From assembly GCA_949987705.1 (NCBI GenBank), contig OX465284.1, forward strand, positions 115,737,163 through 115,801,162: a stretch of 64,000 nt of DNA. The letters are read 5' to 3'. Shown here one piece after another: positions 48,317-56,346 of the stretch. The translations under genes were made by a program, and so were the position numbers. Positions within the stretch are counted from its first letter, which is position 1, and each line of letters starts with the position of its first letter. Source of the stretch: Thereva unica. Lineage: Eukaryota; Arthropoda; Insecta; Diptera; Therevidae. The notes under the pieces were generated by a model, which was not told where the DNA came from, made no database searches, and was given only the letters and a program-made list of their open reading frames with translations.

Positions 48317-48926
48317 ACAACAACAGCAACAAGATCACTCAGGGCAGCTATCCATGCAGCAGCATCAATCTATACACAACATGTTGCCTGATCAATTGTC
48401 AGATCAGGATCATGATCAGACAACATCAGTTGATTTAAGCAGAACAGCTAGTTATGTAGTGGCATCACCACCACCAATACCATATGCACATCCCCATCAC
48501 GATATGTTGCGAATGGTATCGCTAGACTTAACACCAAACACTAATATGGGTGTTGGTAACAATCGTTCATTCCTACCATCGCAAATCCAGCATAATAGTC
48601 GAGATACACTAGATCATCATCGACTGCTATCAACAGCCGAACAGCATAGAATTTTAGCCGCTTCAAATCCTGATCAACATCGCCTTCTAGTTGATCCCAC
48701 CGCGCATTTATTAATGGAACAAAACAATCGATTGTTAGGTCCAGATCAGTCACGATTATTGGGCGAATCGGCACAAAATCGTCATATGGTATCGACACGG
48801 GGATTTGGGGCTTATCATCAGGTTGCCTCGGGGAATTATCATCCCTCGGTAAGGCCAGTTCTACCATCGCCTAATCATCATACACCAAATCCATCTAACT
48901 ACCATCCATTCCCGGCTTATTATTAA
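29405..48926 (+). CDS. PR/SET-domain zinc-finger transcription regulator (PRDM family)
   Basis: Seven coding exons: 29405-29847, 38398-40145, 40220-40421, 40488-40651, 43349-44268, 44330-44976 and 47981-48926. All GT-AG phases agree, giving 1689 aa. In order: a Gly-rich tract (48-83); a compact module with NIYIGTKNAEKWDFTRQRL and FKNDVEFVTYLLKLA (about 104-139); an acidic run; a Cys knuckle CRDC...EECP; a PR domain (about 463-590) with NSSNWLRYIRPA and ELLYWSDE; then seven C2H2-type fingers (about 613-835), the third ending in Cys. The long C-terminal half is disordered, with basic clusters RRRRK and KKRKRK, Asn/Ser-rich parts, about 16 Gln and an SVDLS word that could bind CtBP. A knuckle before the PR domain recalls PRDM4/9/10/15; it does not look like Blimp-1 or hamlet. 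PRDM proteins act in the nucleus on chromatin and DNA. No Drosophila symbol is assigned. Confidence 0.93.
31837..32420 (-). mobile_element. gypsy retrotransposon remnant: integrase end plus 3' LTR
   Basis: Minus-strand reading of 32040-32420 gives HSSTGLTPAGMAFAK, a decayed linker and NNIIYRIQKG, matching the end of gypsy integrase and its GPY/F region. It is followed by a polypurine tract (AAGAAGGGGCAA). A 187-bp LTR (31837-32023) comes next, starting TGTAACGG and ending TATTTACA on that strand, with an AATAAA signal inside. Stops break the coding part. The 5' part of the element is missing. Confidence 0.7.
33070..33370 (+). mobile_element. LINE RNase H fragment
   Basis: The plus strand reads FEGNENADVLARQGSKFISPGPELPV. 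This is the GNE-AD-LAR-GS block that ends the RNase H domain of jockey/I-type LINEs, followed by the usual GPEP word. It then decays into stops. Confidence 0.65.
35801..35884. mobile_element. dispersed TTGCGCCCGGTGC repeat, copy 2 (partial)
   Basis: This holds the inner GCAATGAAGGACAATGGAAA and the right end with ATTGCGCCCGGTGC...TATGAAAGCGCCGCC, matching 9868-10103 and 36260-36558. The left half is absent. Confidence 0.6.
36260..36558. mobile_element. dispersed TTGCGCCCGGTGC repeat, copy 3
   Basis: About 300 bp from AGGCCGGCTTGG through TTGCGCCCGGTGC to CCTATGAAAGCACCGCCCC, in the same orientation and with the same internal landmarks as copy 1. It is about 60 bp longer than copy 1 in the middle. 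Confidence 0.65.
37720..38030 (+). mobile_element. mariner transposase C-terminal relic
   Basis: Across two frames the plus strand reads ENEWFLHHYNVPLY, like the HHDNAPAH block. It then reads PFWSDMAPCDFSCF, like the YSPDLAPCDF-LF block with the last catalytic Asp, and QKCMEGC...CIELDSVYFEG, like the family's C-terminus. Frameshifts and missing residues show a dead copy; no terminal repeats were found around it. Confidence 0.75.
40652..43348. other. intron 4 of the PR-domain gene
   Basis: The 2.7-kb intron runs from GTAATA to CCACAG. It contains the RTE relic at 41370-42400. Around 41115-41185 there is a weak tRNA-like stretch that could not be supported. The remainder is anonymous. Confidence 0.6.
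41370..42400 (-). mobile_element. RTE-like LINE with both ends but no middle
   Basis: On the minus strand the upstream part (about 42000-42300) reads decayed W-VRT-NR-G, ELKRYRVKVAALQ and FHNLSIINIHAPAE. These are endonuclease blocks at the start of an RTE ORF. Farther along, 41461-41703 reads RKILRHIIDP...WRIRYNDELHQIFKE...ISRLRWVGHVERMEENNAVKKIY, the C-terminus of RTE ORF2. The RT core that should lie between them is absent. Confidence 0.7.
45000..45450 (-). mobile_element. LINE reverse transcriptase fragment
   Basis: The minus strand reads GCIDQIFALRQILDERI and VVFIDFKSGFDCIDW, the RS-IDQIF and catalytic FIDF--AFDSID blocks of LINE RT. It then reads EEFPIQTGVRQGDVASPLLFNVL, the next RT block, in a shifted frame. 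It differs from the jockey-type relics elsewhere in the window. Confidence 0.75.
46036..47580 (-). mobile_element. LINE ORF2 C-terminal relic (jockey/Loa-like)
   Basis: From right to left on the minus strand: FLALILDRKLTWRPNI then ERASKAKIALF (RT thumb), then VIRPILMHAILVWWTAL, then a GVQRADELFISGAIKSTSTAAL block, and near 46100-46200 VLTGHCPFGTQAESLGI and CRSCG, the RNase H end with its Cys motif. Frameshifts and a nested insertion at 47060-47245 break it. Confidence 0.7.
47060..47245 (+). mobile_element. 3' end of another LINE nested in the minus-strand LINE
   Basis: The segment ends GAGCTTAGCACTATCACATAAAGAAAAAATAA, an A-rich tail abutting the interrupted IALF coding block. Its text (CTTGCTGCTAGACA, ACCATGACGTG, GACGGACTGGTAGTACAAAG, CCTGAGCTTAG) recurs at 50900-51003 and partly at 47640-47700, so it is the 3' UTR of a repeated LINE family. 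Confidence 0.6.
48285..48332 (+). repeat. CAG/CAA repeat encoding polyglutamine
   Basis: Sixteen Gln codons with mixed CAG and CAA lie in the last exon of the PR-domain gene. Mixing the two codons usually stabilises such a tract; length variation between individuals is expected but not shown here. Confidence 0.85.
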
Positions 48927-49479
48927 AAACAAAATTCAATTCAGATCATTTACTATTTATATATATTTCCATTGTTTCAGAAAATGTTTTTCTTAAATTT
49001 TAAATTTTTGTTGGTTGTGAAACTTTGAATGTTTTTGTATTTGTTATGGAATTTGGTTTAATCTCGTACTTTTGAAATTAGCTTTGGTGTTTTTATTTAT
49101 TATTATTTTCCATTAGGTTTTGTTAACTTTAAACTTTAACTATTGAACTAGATGAGGAACAAAAATCGCAAAGTTTTTATAATAGATTGTAAGATGTAAT
49201 CTCATGTGTTTTGTGATGAAGTTTACTAATTTTCCTTTTTCGGGAGATCGCCTATTTAGTAGCAGAATTAACTAGCTTTAGTTCTGCTTCTTAAATGGCG
49301 TTACAATCCTTGTAGGACTCAAGCCTCTTGAAATCTCTTCATTCAATCGTCTCTACGTGCTCGCTCGCTAGTTCGCTCCAGTTTTATATACAAGGCTTCC
49401 GTATAACTTCTAGCACGTGATCCAACTACCTATTTCTTTGCCCTATACTTCTGTTTCTTGGTGGCCTACTTAGCCGAGC
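48927..49479 (+). other. proximal 3' UTR of the PR-domain gene (probable)
   Basis: AT-rich sequence after the stop codon without genes or recognised repeats. No exact AATAAA was seen close by, so the transcript may extend beyond the LINE at 49480 or use a variant signal. Confidence 0.4.
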
Positions 49480-51010
49480 TCTTTGGAGAGACTAATAAAC
49501 TACATCAATTGGTTACACTACACGAGTTCCTGACGCTGTAGACCAAGAGGCCCATCTCCTTGATCTTTTTATCACCTCCCACCCAACACGGTACTCCATC
49601 GAAATCGATTCACCTCTAGGCAACTCAGACCACTGCCTGGCCAGCGCAAGCTTCCCATACCAATCATCCATCTCAACCATACCAGCTCCTAAAAGAACTG
49701 TTTGGCATTATGGAAAAGCCAATTGGCTGGGGCTTATTCGATTCTTCCAAGCTGCAGAATCGCGATGCCAACTTTTTCACTCTCTGCATCACAAAAATCA
49801 TATTGGCAGGAATGCATTGATTCATTCCCCATTCTTCCAAATCCATCAGGCCAAGGACGCATGGTTGGTTTAATCAAGAGTGCATAAACGCAAGCAATGA
49901 AACCGTCTATAGCGAGTATCCTGAGCGAATCATACCGATGCGAGTACATCAGGTGCGCCTGTAAAACCTCCATCAGGCAAATCAAAGAATCTTTTGACGA
50001 CAGATTAAGAGGTACACTCATTAACATCCCTGCTGGCAGTAAAAACTTCTGGACCTTGGTAACCTCCATCAGGAAAAATTTCACCACATCGTCAACTTCT
50101 TCTTTCATTCACCATGGTAAGGAGCTAACAGAAAGCAAATCCAAGGCCGACTTACTCGCATCTCTGTTTGCCTCAAATTCTTCCTTGCCCCATATTACCT
50201 TGCAACCCCCATTGTAGAGGGTTCTTCTCACTCAATGTCATGTTCAGCCTATACCGCAAAAAGGTGACTCTAGCGACTCCTCTAACTACCGCCCAATAGC
50301 AATCACTTCTATTCTCTCCAAAATCATGGAGACAATAATAAATAGAATGGAATATATGGAATGTCTTGAATGCAACTAAATATTGCAACCAAGGTAGTAT
50401 TGGACGACGTCGATTGAATGCCCATACCATCTCTCCAAGCGTTCCTCAGGGCTCAATTCTACCACCAGCTCTCTTCCTAGTTTTTATAAATGACCTGCTC
50501 TCAATCCCACCCAAATCACTTCACAGCTTTGCGCCTTAGCGTGGCTGGACAAGGTGAAAACCCCTGTCCTCCAACACATTGGCGACGGCACCATTTGCTC
50601 CGCAATTGATTCTACCGCATCTACCATAAAGACTGTTCCACCGAAATATATAATATCCTGCCTCCACGGCAATATTTTTTCGGCAACACAAGACTAGCCT
50701 TTTCGGTTCATACTCACTATCTACAGCCCTTATTTTCACGCAAATATCAGTTCGTTCTTTTCGAGAACAACTTGACTGTGGAACAACTTCCCACAGTCAG
50801 TATTCCCGAACTCATACAACATCCAAGAGTTAAAACGCAAGGTTCTCATCTCCATCTCCTCATGCACCCCCCGAACTCCCTTTAATCTGTCTTATCCTTT
50901 CTCTATCGTTCGAGCTTAGCTTGCTACTAGACATCTGACCATGACGTGTACGAAATGACGGACTGGTAGTACAAAGAGTGGCACCTGAGCTTAGACTTAT
51001 ACAAAAAAGA
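49480..51010 (+). mobile_element. jockey/I-like LINE, degenerate, plus strand
   Basis: In order: endonuclease end (LLDLFITSHPTRYSIEIDSP then GNSDHCL) at 49560-49640; linker RTVWHYGKANW; RT blocks NYRPIAITSILSKIME at 50285-50335 and VPQGSILPPALFLVFINDLLS at 50440-50510; C-terminal PELIQHP near 50800; then a 3' UTR matching 47060-47245. Large internal deletions and many stops mark it as dead. It lies in the same strand as, and within, the 3' flank of the PR-domain gene. Confidence 0.75.
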
Positions 51011-51194
51011 CGGATTAATGTTTTATATATTCTCTCTTTGCATGGTATTGAGATTTCTGGGGCCTTTAGAATCGGAACTAGCGCGGAATTGGTTTTATTT
51101 GAATAATAAATCGTCAAGATTTGGGCTTTGTCTTAATTGTTGTTCTCTTTTTGATACAAATACTTTGTTTTCGTGCCATTTATTCTTAGATTGG

Positions 51195-51288
51195 GGCCCC
51201 TGTGTTGGAAGTCGAGTCGTGTAATGTGACAAGTCGGTTGAGTTGAAGAAAGTCACTTTTCAGACTTACGATTTTCAGCACAGGGGCC
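51195..51288. mobile_element. MITE with CCCCTGTGYTGRAAGTCG ends, copy 2
   Basis: The 94-bp unit starts GGCCCCTGTGTTGGAAGTCG and ends CGATTTTCAGCACAGGGGCC, a clear inverted terminal repeat. Its interior TGTGACAAGTCGGTTGAGTT is shared with copy 1 (7393-7697) and copy 3. Confidence 0.7.
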
Positions 51289-51315
51289 TATAGTAGAAGT
51301 TCTAAGTTGAGTTTA

Positions 51316-51412
51316 AGCCTCTGTGTTGAAAGTCATGATTCGACTCAAAAGTCACTTTCTTCAGCTCAAGCGACTTGTCACGACACACGACTCGACTTTC
51401 AGCACAGGGGTC
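51316..51412. mobile_element. MITE of the same family, copy 3, inverted
   Basis: The 97-bp unit starts GCCTCTGTGTTGAAAGTC and ends GACTTTCAGCACAGGGGTC. Reverse-complemented, it aligns along its whole length with copy 2, so the two form a head-to-head pair separated by about 27 bp. Confidence 0.7.
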
Positions 51413-51849
51413 TGGGGTTTGCCGATCTTTCTACAATTCTTGAAAAAGATTCCTTTACCCCTATCATTTTTGTTATTGCTCCAGGTTTACATGTTTCGAC
51501 ATTCCACGTTGTGTATTTCATATCGTAGTCCCTTGATGCAGAGGTGATCCTTAGGATGTTTAAGAGGTCTTAGCCGTACATTCTGACTGTTTCGAGGCTG
51601 GCTTCTCGATTCCTTAACAAGAGTTGTTTGGTATCTTAATCGCTGCACTAAACTCTCTTCTTTCCGGGGCTTGAAGCCGGTAGGATATCTTGGCGGAGTT
51701 AATTAAGAACTAAACTGTATTGTTAAAAATCTGGGAATCTTAAGATTTATTTTACTTGACGAATATTGTTTATGTAAAATGTTGACCGGAGAGCAAAGAA
51801 AGCCTCGAAAATATACGCTTTTTAACCAAGATTCTGAAATTATGTAACT

Positions 51850-53290
51850 TTTCCAAAAACACATTCCTTGTCTTCTTTAAAAATAAAACATAACATTCAA
51901 AGATCCACACAACCAACAAAAACAAAAATCTTACAAAAATTTAAATACCAAAAAATAAAAAAATACGAAATTGTAAAAAGTAAATATTTTTATATAATCT
52001 TTCCGCATTTAAGAAAATCAAATAAAAAAAACTCCAATCTTTTTATAGTGTATATCCATGATCATAAATGTTATATGCATAAATTTCACACACATATTAT
52101 ACATTATTTATTTGTTCCCCTTAATTTTATTAAATACATATTAATAAAAAAAAGTTATTCTTTAAAAAAAAATTAAGACACACACAAAAATTTAAAAAAA
52201 AAAACAAATGTTATATAAATAAAGTGAAAAAAAACAAGAAATAAAAGGCAAAATAGTTTACTTATAAATAGCTATATCCAAGGAAAAATTATTAACAATA
52301 AACACACACACACTTAAACACACACAAAAAAAAACAAAAAAACGAAATTAAAATGTGCCAAAGTGACCCATCTGTTAAATTTTAATACAAACAAACAAAC
52401 AAACAAACACCTTCAAATAATAATAATATTAATAATAAATAAAAAAAAGTATTCAGGCATTTTATACAAAAAAAAAGAAACAAATTAAAACCTTTTTAGG
52501 AAAACACATGTATTTAAAAAATGAATCTATAAGTTTCCGTTTAAAGAAAAAACAAATATTTAGAGACCATAAAAACAAAAAAAGCTTAGATTTTCTTTTT
52601 CGTTTTTATTAGAAACTTAAAGTAAGAAAAAAAAAGAAAAACCTCAGCCCTTTAAAAAAAATGAAAAACAAAAAAAAAATAAAAAATATCTTTAGCTTAA
52701 AAAAAATAATTAAAAAATTTTTACACCCAGTCCAATAAACGTATACAAGTACAAAAATTTATGGAAAATATAATTACACTAAAATATCATTAAAAAAACA
52801 AAAACAAAAAACAAAATGGAAACAATAAAAAGACGTGTTCTAAATATTAAAAAAAAGGTCAGAACAAAAATGGCGGCACGAATCTTCTCACTGACGAAAT
52901 TTTGATTTTGGTTTAAAAACAAAAGTTAGAATTTAAAAATAAAAAATATTAAAACAGACATCGATCGACCAATAAAAAATATTAAACAAAAACAAAAAAT
53001 GAGAAAAATTAGCAGTCAATGTATAAAAAACAAAATATTATTGATAAATTCTTATTTATTTCAATTGGTATTTAAGAGAGTGAAAGGAGAAAGTCTAAGA
53101 AGATTCAAAACAAAAAACAAAAGTATAAATATTTAGTGACAAAACGAAGAAGAATGAAAAACAAAAAAACTACATTTTTAAATAATGCAAAATTACAAAG
53201 AGAAACAAAAACAAAAAAAATATAAAAAAAAGATTAATGTATAATTTATTTACTATTGAATAAATTTAATCAATAAAATATAAGTCATGA
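51850..53290 (+). other. 1.4-kb A-rich block, possible distal 3' UTR
   Basis: The plus strand is dominated by A runs, AAACAAACAAAC, ACACACAC and AAAATAAAAA words with few G or C. The mostly unbroken A bias differs from the flanks on both sides. It sits downstream of the PR-domain gene in its sense orientation and ends at two AATAAA signals, which fits a long distal 3' UTR, but LINE and MITE insertions lie between. Confidence 0.5.
53259..53277 (+). terminator. paired poly(A) signals AATAAA
   Basis: AATAAA occurs at 53259-53264 and again at 53272-53277, just where the A-rich block ends. They could end the PR-domain transcript, about 4.3 kb after its stop codon. This is inference from position only; AATAAA is common by chance in such DNA. 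Confidence 0.3.
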
Positions 53291-53870
53291 TGTTTTAAAA
53301 TCACGTACATATAGTCCGCCAAAATTGTGACTAGTCATAAGTCACAAGTTTTTGGGACTCGCACTTACTTCTTATGAAATTCTTATTTTAGGTTTTATGT
53401 GAATGCTAACAAAAGTTACATTTACTTCATTTCTACGATTTTTTTTCATTAAAGGCCTTCAAATTGAGTATCATCAGCACACAGTTATGATTGCGTTGTG
53501 ACTTATGACTATTTCTAGAATACTGGGGAAAGTGTTTGTTGCTGGTTACTTGAGCAGATTTGAAAATCGTATCTCGCTTCAGAACGCAGAATTAACCGCT
53601 CAATAATGCATGCACACATGCATCCCTTCTTCTTAGTCGGCTCTATCTACCTCCGAGATCGCGTTCAGACATCGAAACGCCTCGTTTCATCAATCGCAAT
53701 TCCTACCGAATGGAAACCAAGTTGGCATTCTTAAGATCTGGTCGTCCAGCTGAGGTGTAGTATATCTCGCTGTCGCATCCTCTTTATAAATGGTTCTACG
53801 CTACACACCGATTCTTTTCGACTCAAAACATCTAGCGCCAATTCGCCATCATACACTTTAACTCTGAACC
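53291..53870. other. no gene; inverted GTGACTTATGACTA words
   Basis: TAGTCATAAGTCACAAG at about 53333 faces a TTGTGACTTATGACTA at about 53495, an inverted pair roughly 160 bp apart that may mark another small foldback insertion. 53600-53830 has a GC-richer stretch without a clear frame. Confidence 0.35.
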
Positions 53871-54026
53871 AATCTGTTCCGTCCGTTTTCAAAAGTTGGA
53901 AATTTGATATTTATATAAACTTTCCATGAGACGAACCGCTCCGTTTTGCCACAATCAAGCGGACGGAACATCAAAAAAAAACAAAGAAAAAACGTGCGGA
54001 GTGGGCGGAACGAATTGGTTCACAGT
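53871..54026. mobile_element. 156-bp MITE with ACTCTGAACCAATCTGTTCC ends
   Basis: The left terminus ACTCTGAACCAATCTGTTCC is matched in inverse by GGAACGAATTGGTTCACAGT at the right, with further pairing into CGTCCG/CGGGCG-like sequence. The interior is AT-rich with an A run. No other copy was found in the window and the target duplication is unclear. Confidence 0.6.
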
Positions 54027-54049
54027 AGCTGAAAATCTGTTTAGCGTAT

Positions 54050-54433
54050 ATATCCCGTTTAGGTCTAAGTTGAAAAGTTGAGTGGAGGTTGAATTGAAAC
54101 GTCGACCACCGTATATGATGCCGAATTGAGTTCACCTTGGGTTGAGATAGAGTTGAACTGAAATCGAAATATAGCCTCAAATTTTTGGGTGAGATTCTCA
54201 TTTATACAAAAATAGAAATTCAGAATGAAATAAACTTTTATTGCTGTGCAAGCAAAAACAGACTTCACGGGTGGTAAACAAATGTCACTTCAACCCAATT
54301 AAAACTCTACCCGCGTATATGAGGCGAAATTTCAACTTGACCCAGGTAGGAGAGCCGAGTTGGGTTGAGTGGACCCAGTTTGAATTCGACGCTCGTTTAT
54401 TGGTTGGGTTCAACTTAGTTATAAATCGGGTAA
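54050..54433. mobile_element. MITE with TTACCCCGTTTA...CTAAG ends, copy B
   Basis: The copy opens ATCCCGTTTAGGTCTAAGTTG and closes with CAACTTAGTTATAAATCGGGTAA, giving inverted ends. It shares AAGTTGAAAAGTTGAG, CCGTATATGATG and CAGGTAGGAGAGC with copy A at 27128-27367. The extra central ~120 bp here supports copy A being a deletion derivative. Confidence 0.7.
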
Positions 54434-56023
54434 TAGTGACACAAACTTCTGCTTGGTGCAGCTTATACCGAAAGAAGTGGCTCTAAGAATGCCACTAATT
54501 AAAGAATGGAGGGAAACACACTAATCAACAAAGACTAATGAAATATCTAGATCTGGTTTTGATTCATTTTTATGGATGGTACTCTGTTCTGTTAGTTATA
54601 CTCCCACTTACTAGTATTGATTATATTCTCAAGAACTAGATTGAGATTGAATCGCGTCATATTTTTATCATGCTTCATCTTTGTACCACTCTGCAGATTC
54701 ACTAATAACAATATTACAGTTACCCAGAATGAAAAACGTAAACTTTGGTCCAACCCGATCAAAAGGCGACGTCAAACTCGAACACTCGATTAGAAAATCA
54801 AAATTGACATCGAATTCAATTCTTCTAAAACAAAAAAATTACAGTCTTATTTCCAACAAAACCCAGTTTCAGTGGTTGGTGTACAATTCTAACCCATCTC
54901 TTAACATCTAAGTCGTGGCACTAACCAAATGACCACTCGAGCTTAGGCTGTAATGTTTAAATACTACATTCGGCCTCTACTCGAATTCAACTCCTTTATT
55001 TCGGGTGAACCACAAAAGAGGACACTCATACCCATCGGTGGCGACGTCACTTTCTCCATCATTATCCTTTGAGCTCACGTAGGAATGTGGCAGCGCTAAC
55101 TCTGACTCTGATCCTTTCGATGCCAAGAGCTCAAAGTCAATTTTCATCGTAATATGTTTAAAACTCACCTCACCGATTCTTTTCACCCTAAAATAATTTA
55201 GGCCGAGAGGAGTAACTAACTTAAACTAAGCTTTCTACAAGACATCGCACTCCGTGAGTGTGTGTCGATTCCCTCCGTGGAATAGTCTGCAATCGATGTC
55301 TACACCGATGTTTTATTTCGATCGAGGTTGTGAATCGATGTTTTCCGATACATCGGTTAGAAACATCGATATTTTCTCAAAATCGAGCAATTTTTGTAAC
55401 ATTGCATCACTAGGCTGTATTCAACCCCCGACGATTTGAGCTGCTTTAGAAAATAAATCGTTCAAATGGAACCCCAACATGGTCAAGTATTCGTAAACAA
55501 TAGTATGAAGTTTTAGGAAGCTCGTGGTTCCAGAACAATGATCCCTCGTGTAGGAGTGGCCTATAACACCCATTCACGGTCATATTGAATATACATCCAG
55601 ATTTTCATCAAATCATTAGCGTAACGAATTTTGATCGGCCGACCGGCTCACAAACGATAGTTCGATTAACGTCTCTTGCAGCTGCGGAGAATCGAACGAG
55701 AGAGAAACTCTATTGTTCACCTCCAGTGGAAATGTTCAACTCTATCCAAAACCAGCCAATTCAGACTAAGCAGTAACGATCTGGAAAACTTGAAAAGAAT
55801 CTACATACAAACTAGAGATCAGAAGCTTCGAAAACTCCACCTTTAGAAATCATGGCATTAAATCGTCACTCCAAAGTGCTCATTGAACTTATACTTAATC
55901 TAACCTTATTAATAGAAGAATCCTGAGTTCTAGAAGGACTACAACTCTATTTATGAAGAAGAGTAATATCATTTCAAGAAGATAAACTTAAATTCAAATT
56001 ATTCCAAGCTTCGAAACGACAAA
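54434..56023. other. no gene; cluster of CATCGAT words
   Basis: At about 55285-55375 the sequence carries repeated ATCGATGT/ACATCGAT words (about five in 90 bp). 54910-54950 and 55215-55245 hold weak matches to the LINE 3' UTR seen at 47.1 and 50.9 kb. The rest is anonymous with no convincing frame. Confidence 0.4.
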
Positions 56024-56027
56024 TTGA

Positions 56028-56320
56028 TGTGGGGCTAGTCGCTCACAGGAATAACGCCAGGATATATTTATAATCGTTTTTTATTACCAATATAAATATT
56101 TATAAAGTAGTTGTTAACAGTAAGGCTACTAACTTAGAACTAACTTAAAATTATGACAATTCCTTAAAGTTAAAATAATAAATTAACCTACGCCTACTGA
56201 CTAAAACCTTTGGGATTCGCCGCATATAAGTTCAGTGTTTTCGCCGTGGTTTGTGTACAGCGGTTTGTGTCTATATGTTTGACATGTGGATGTCGCGGTG
56301 AACGCATCGTAGTCGCCACA
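56028..56320 (-). repeat. gypsy 3' LTR, complete
   Basis: The 293-bp LTR is bounded by TGTGG...CCACA inverted ends, next to the polypurine tract on one side and the TTGA duplication on the other. The 170 bp at 56151-56320 are identical to the 5' copy. Confidence 0.88.
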
Positions 56321-56346
56321 CTACTCCCCTTCCAGCGACATCGTCA

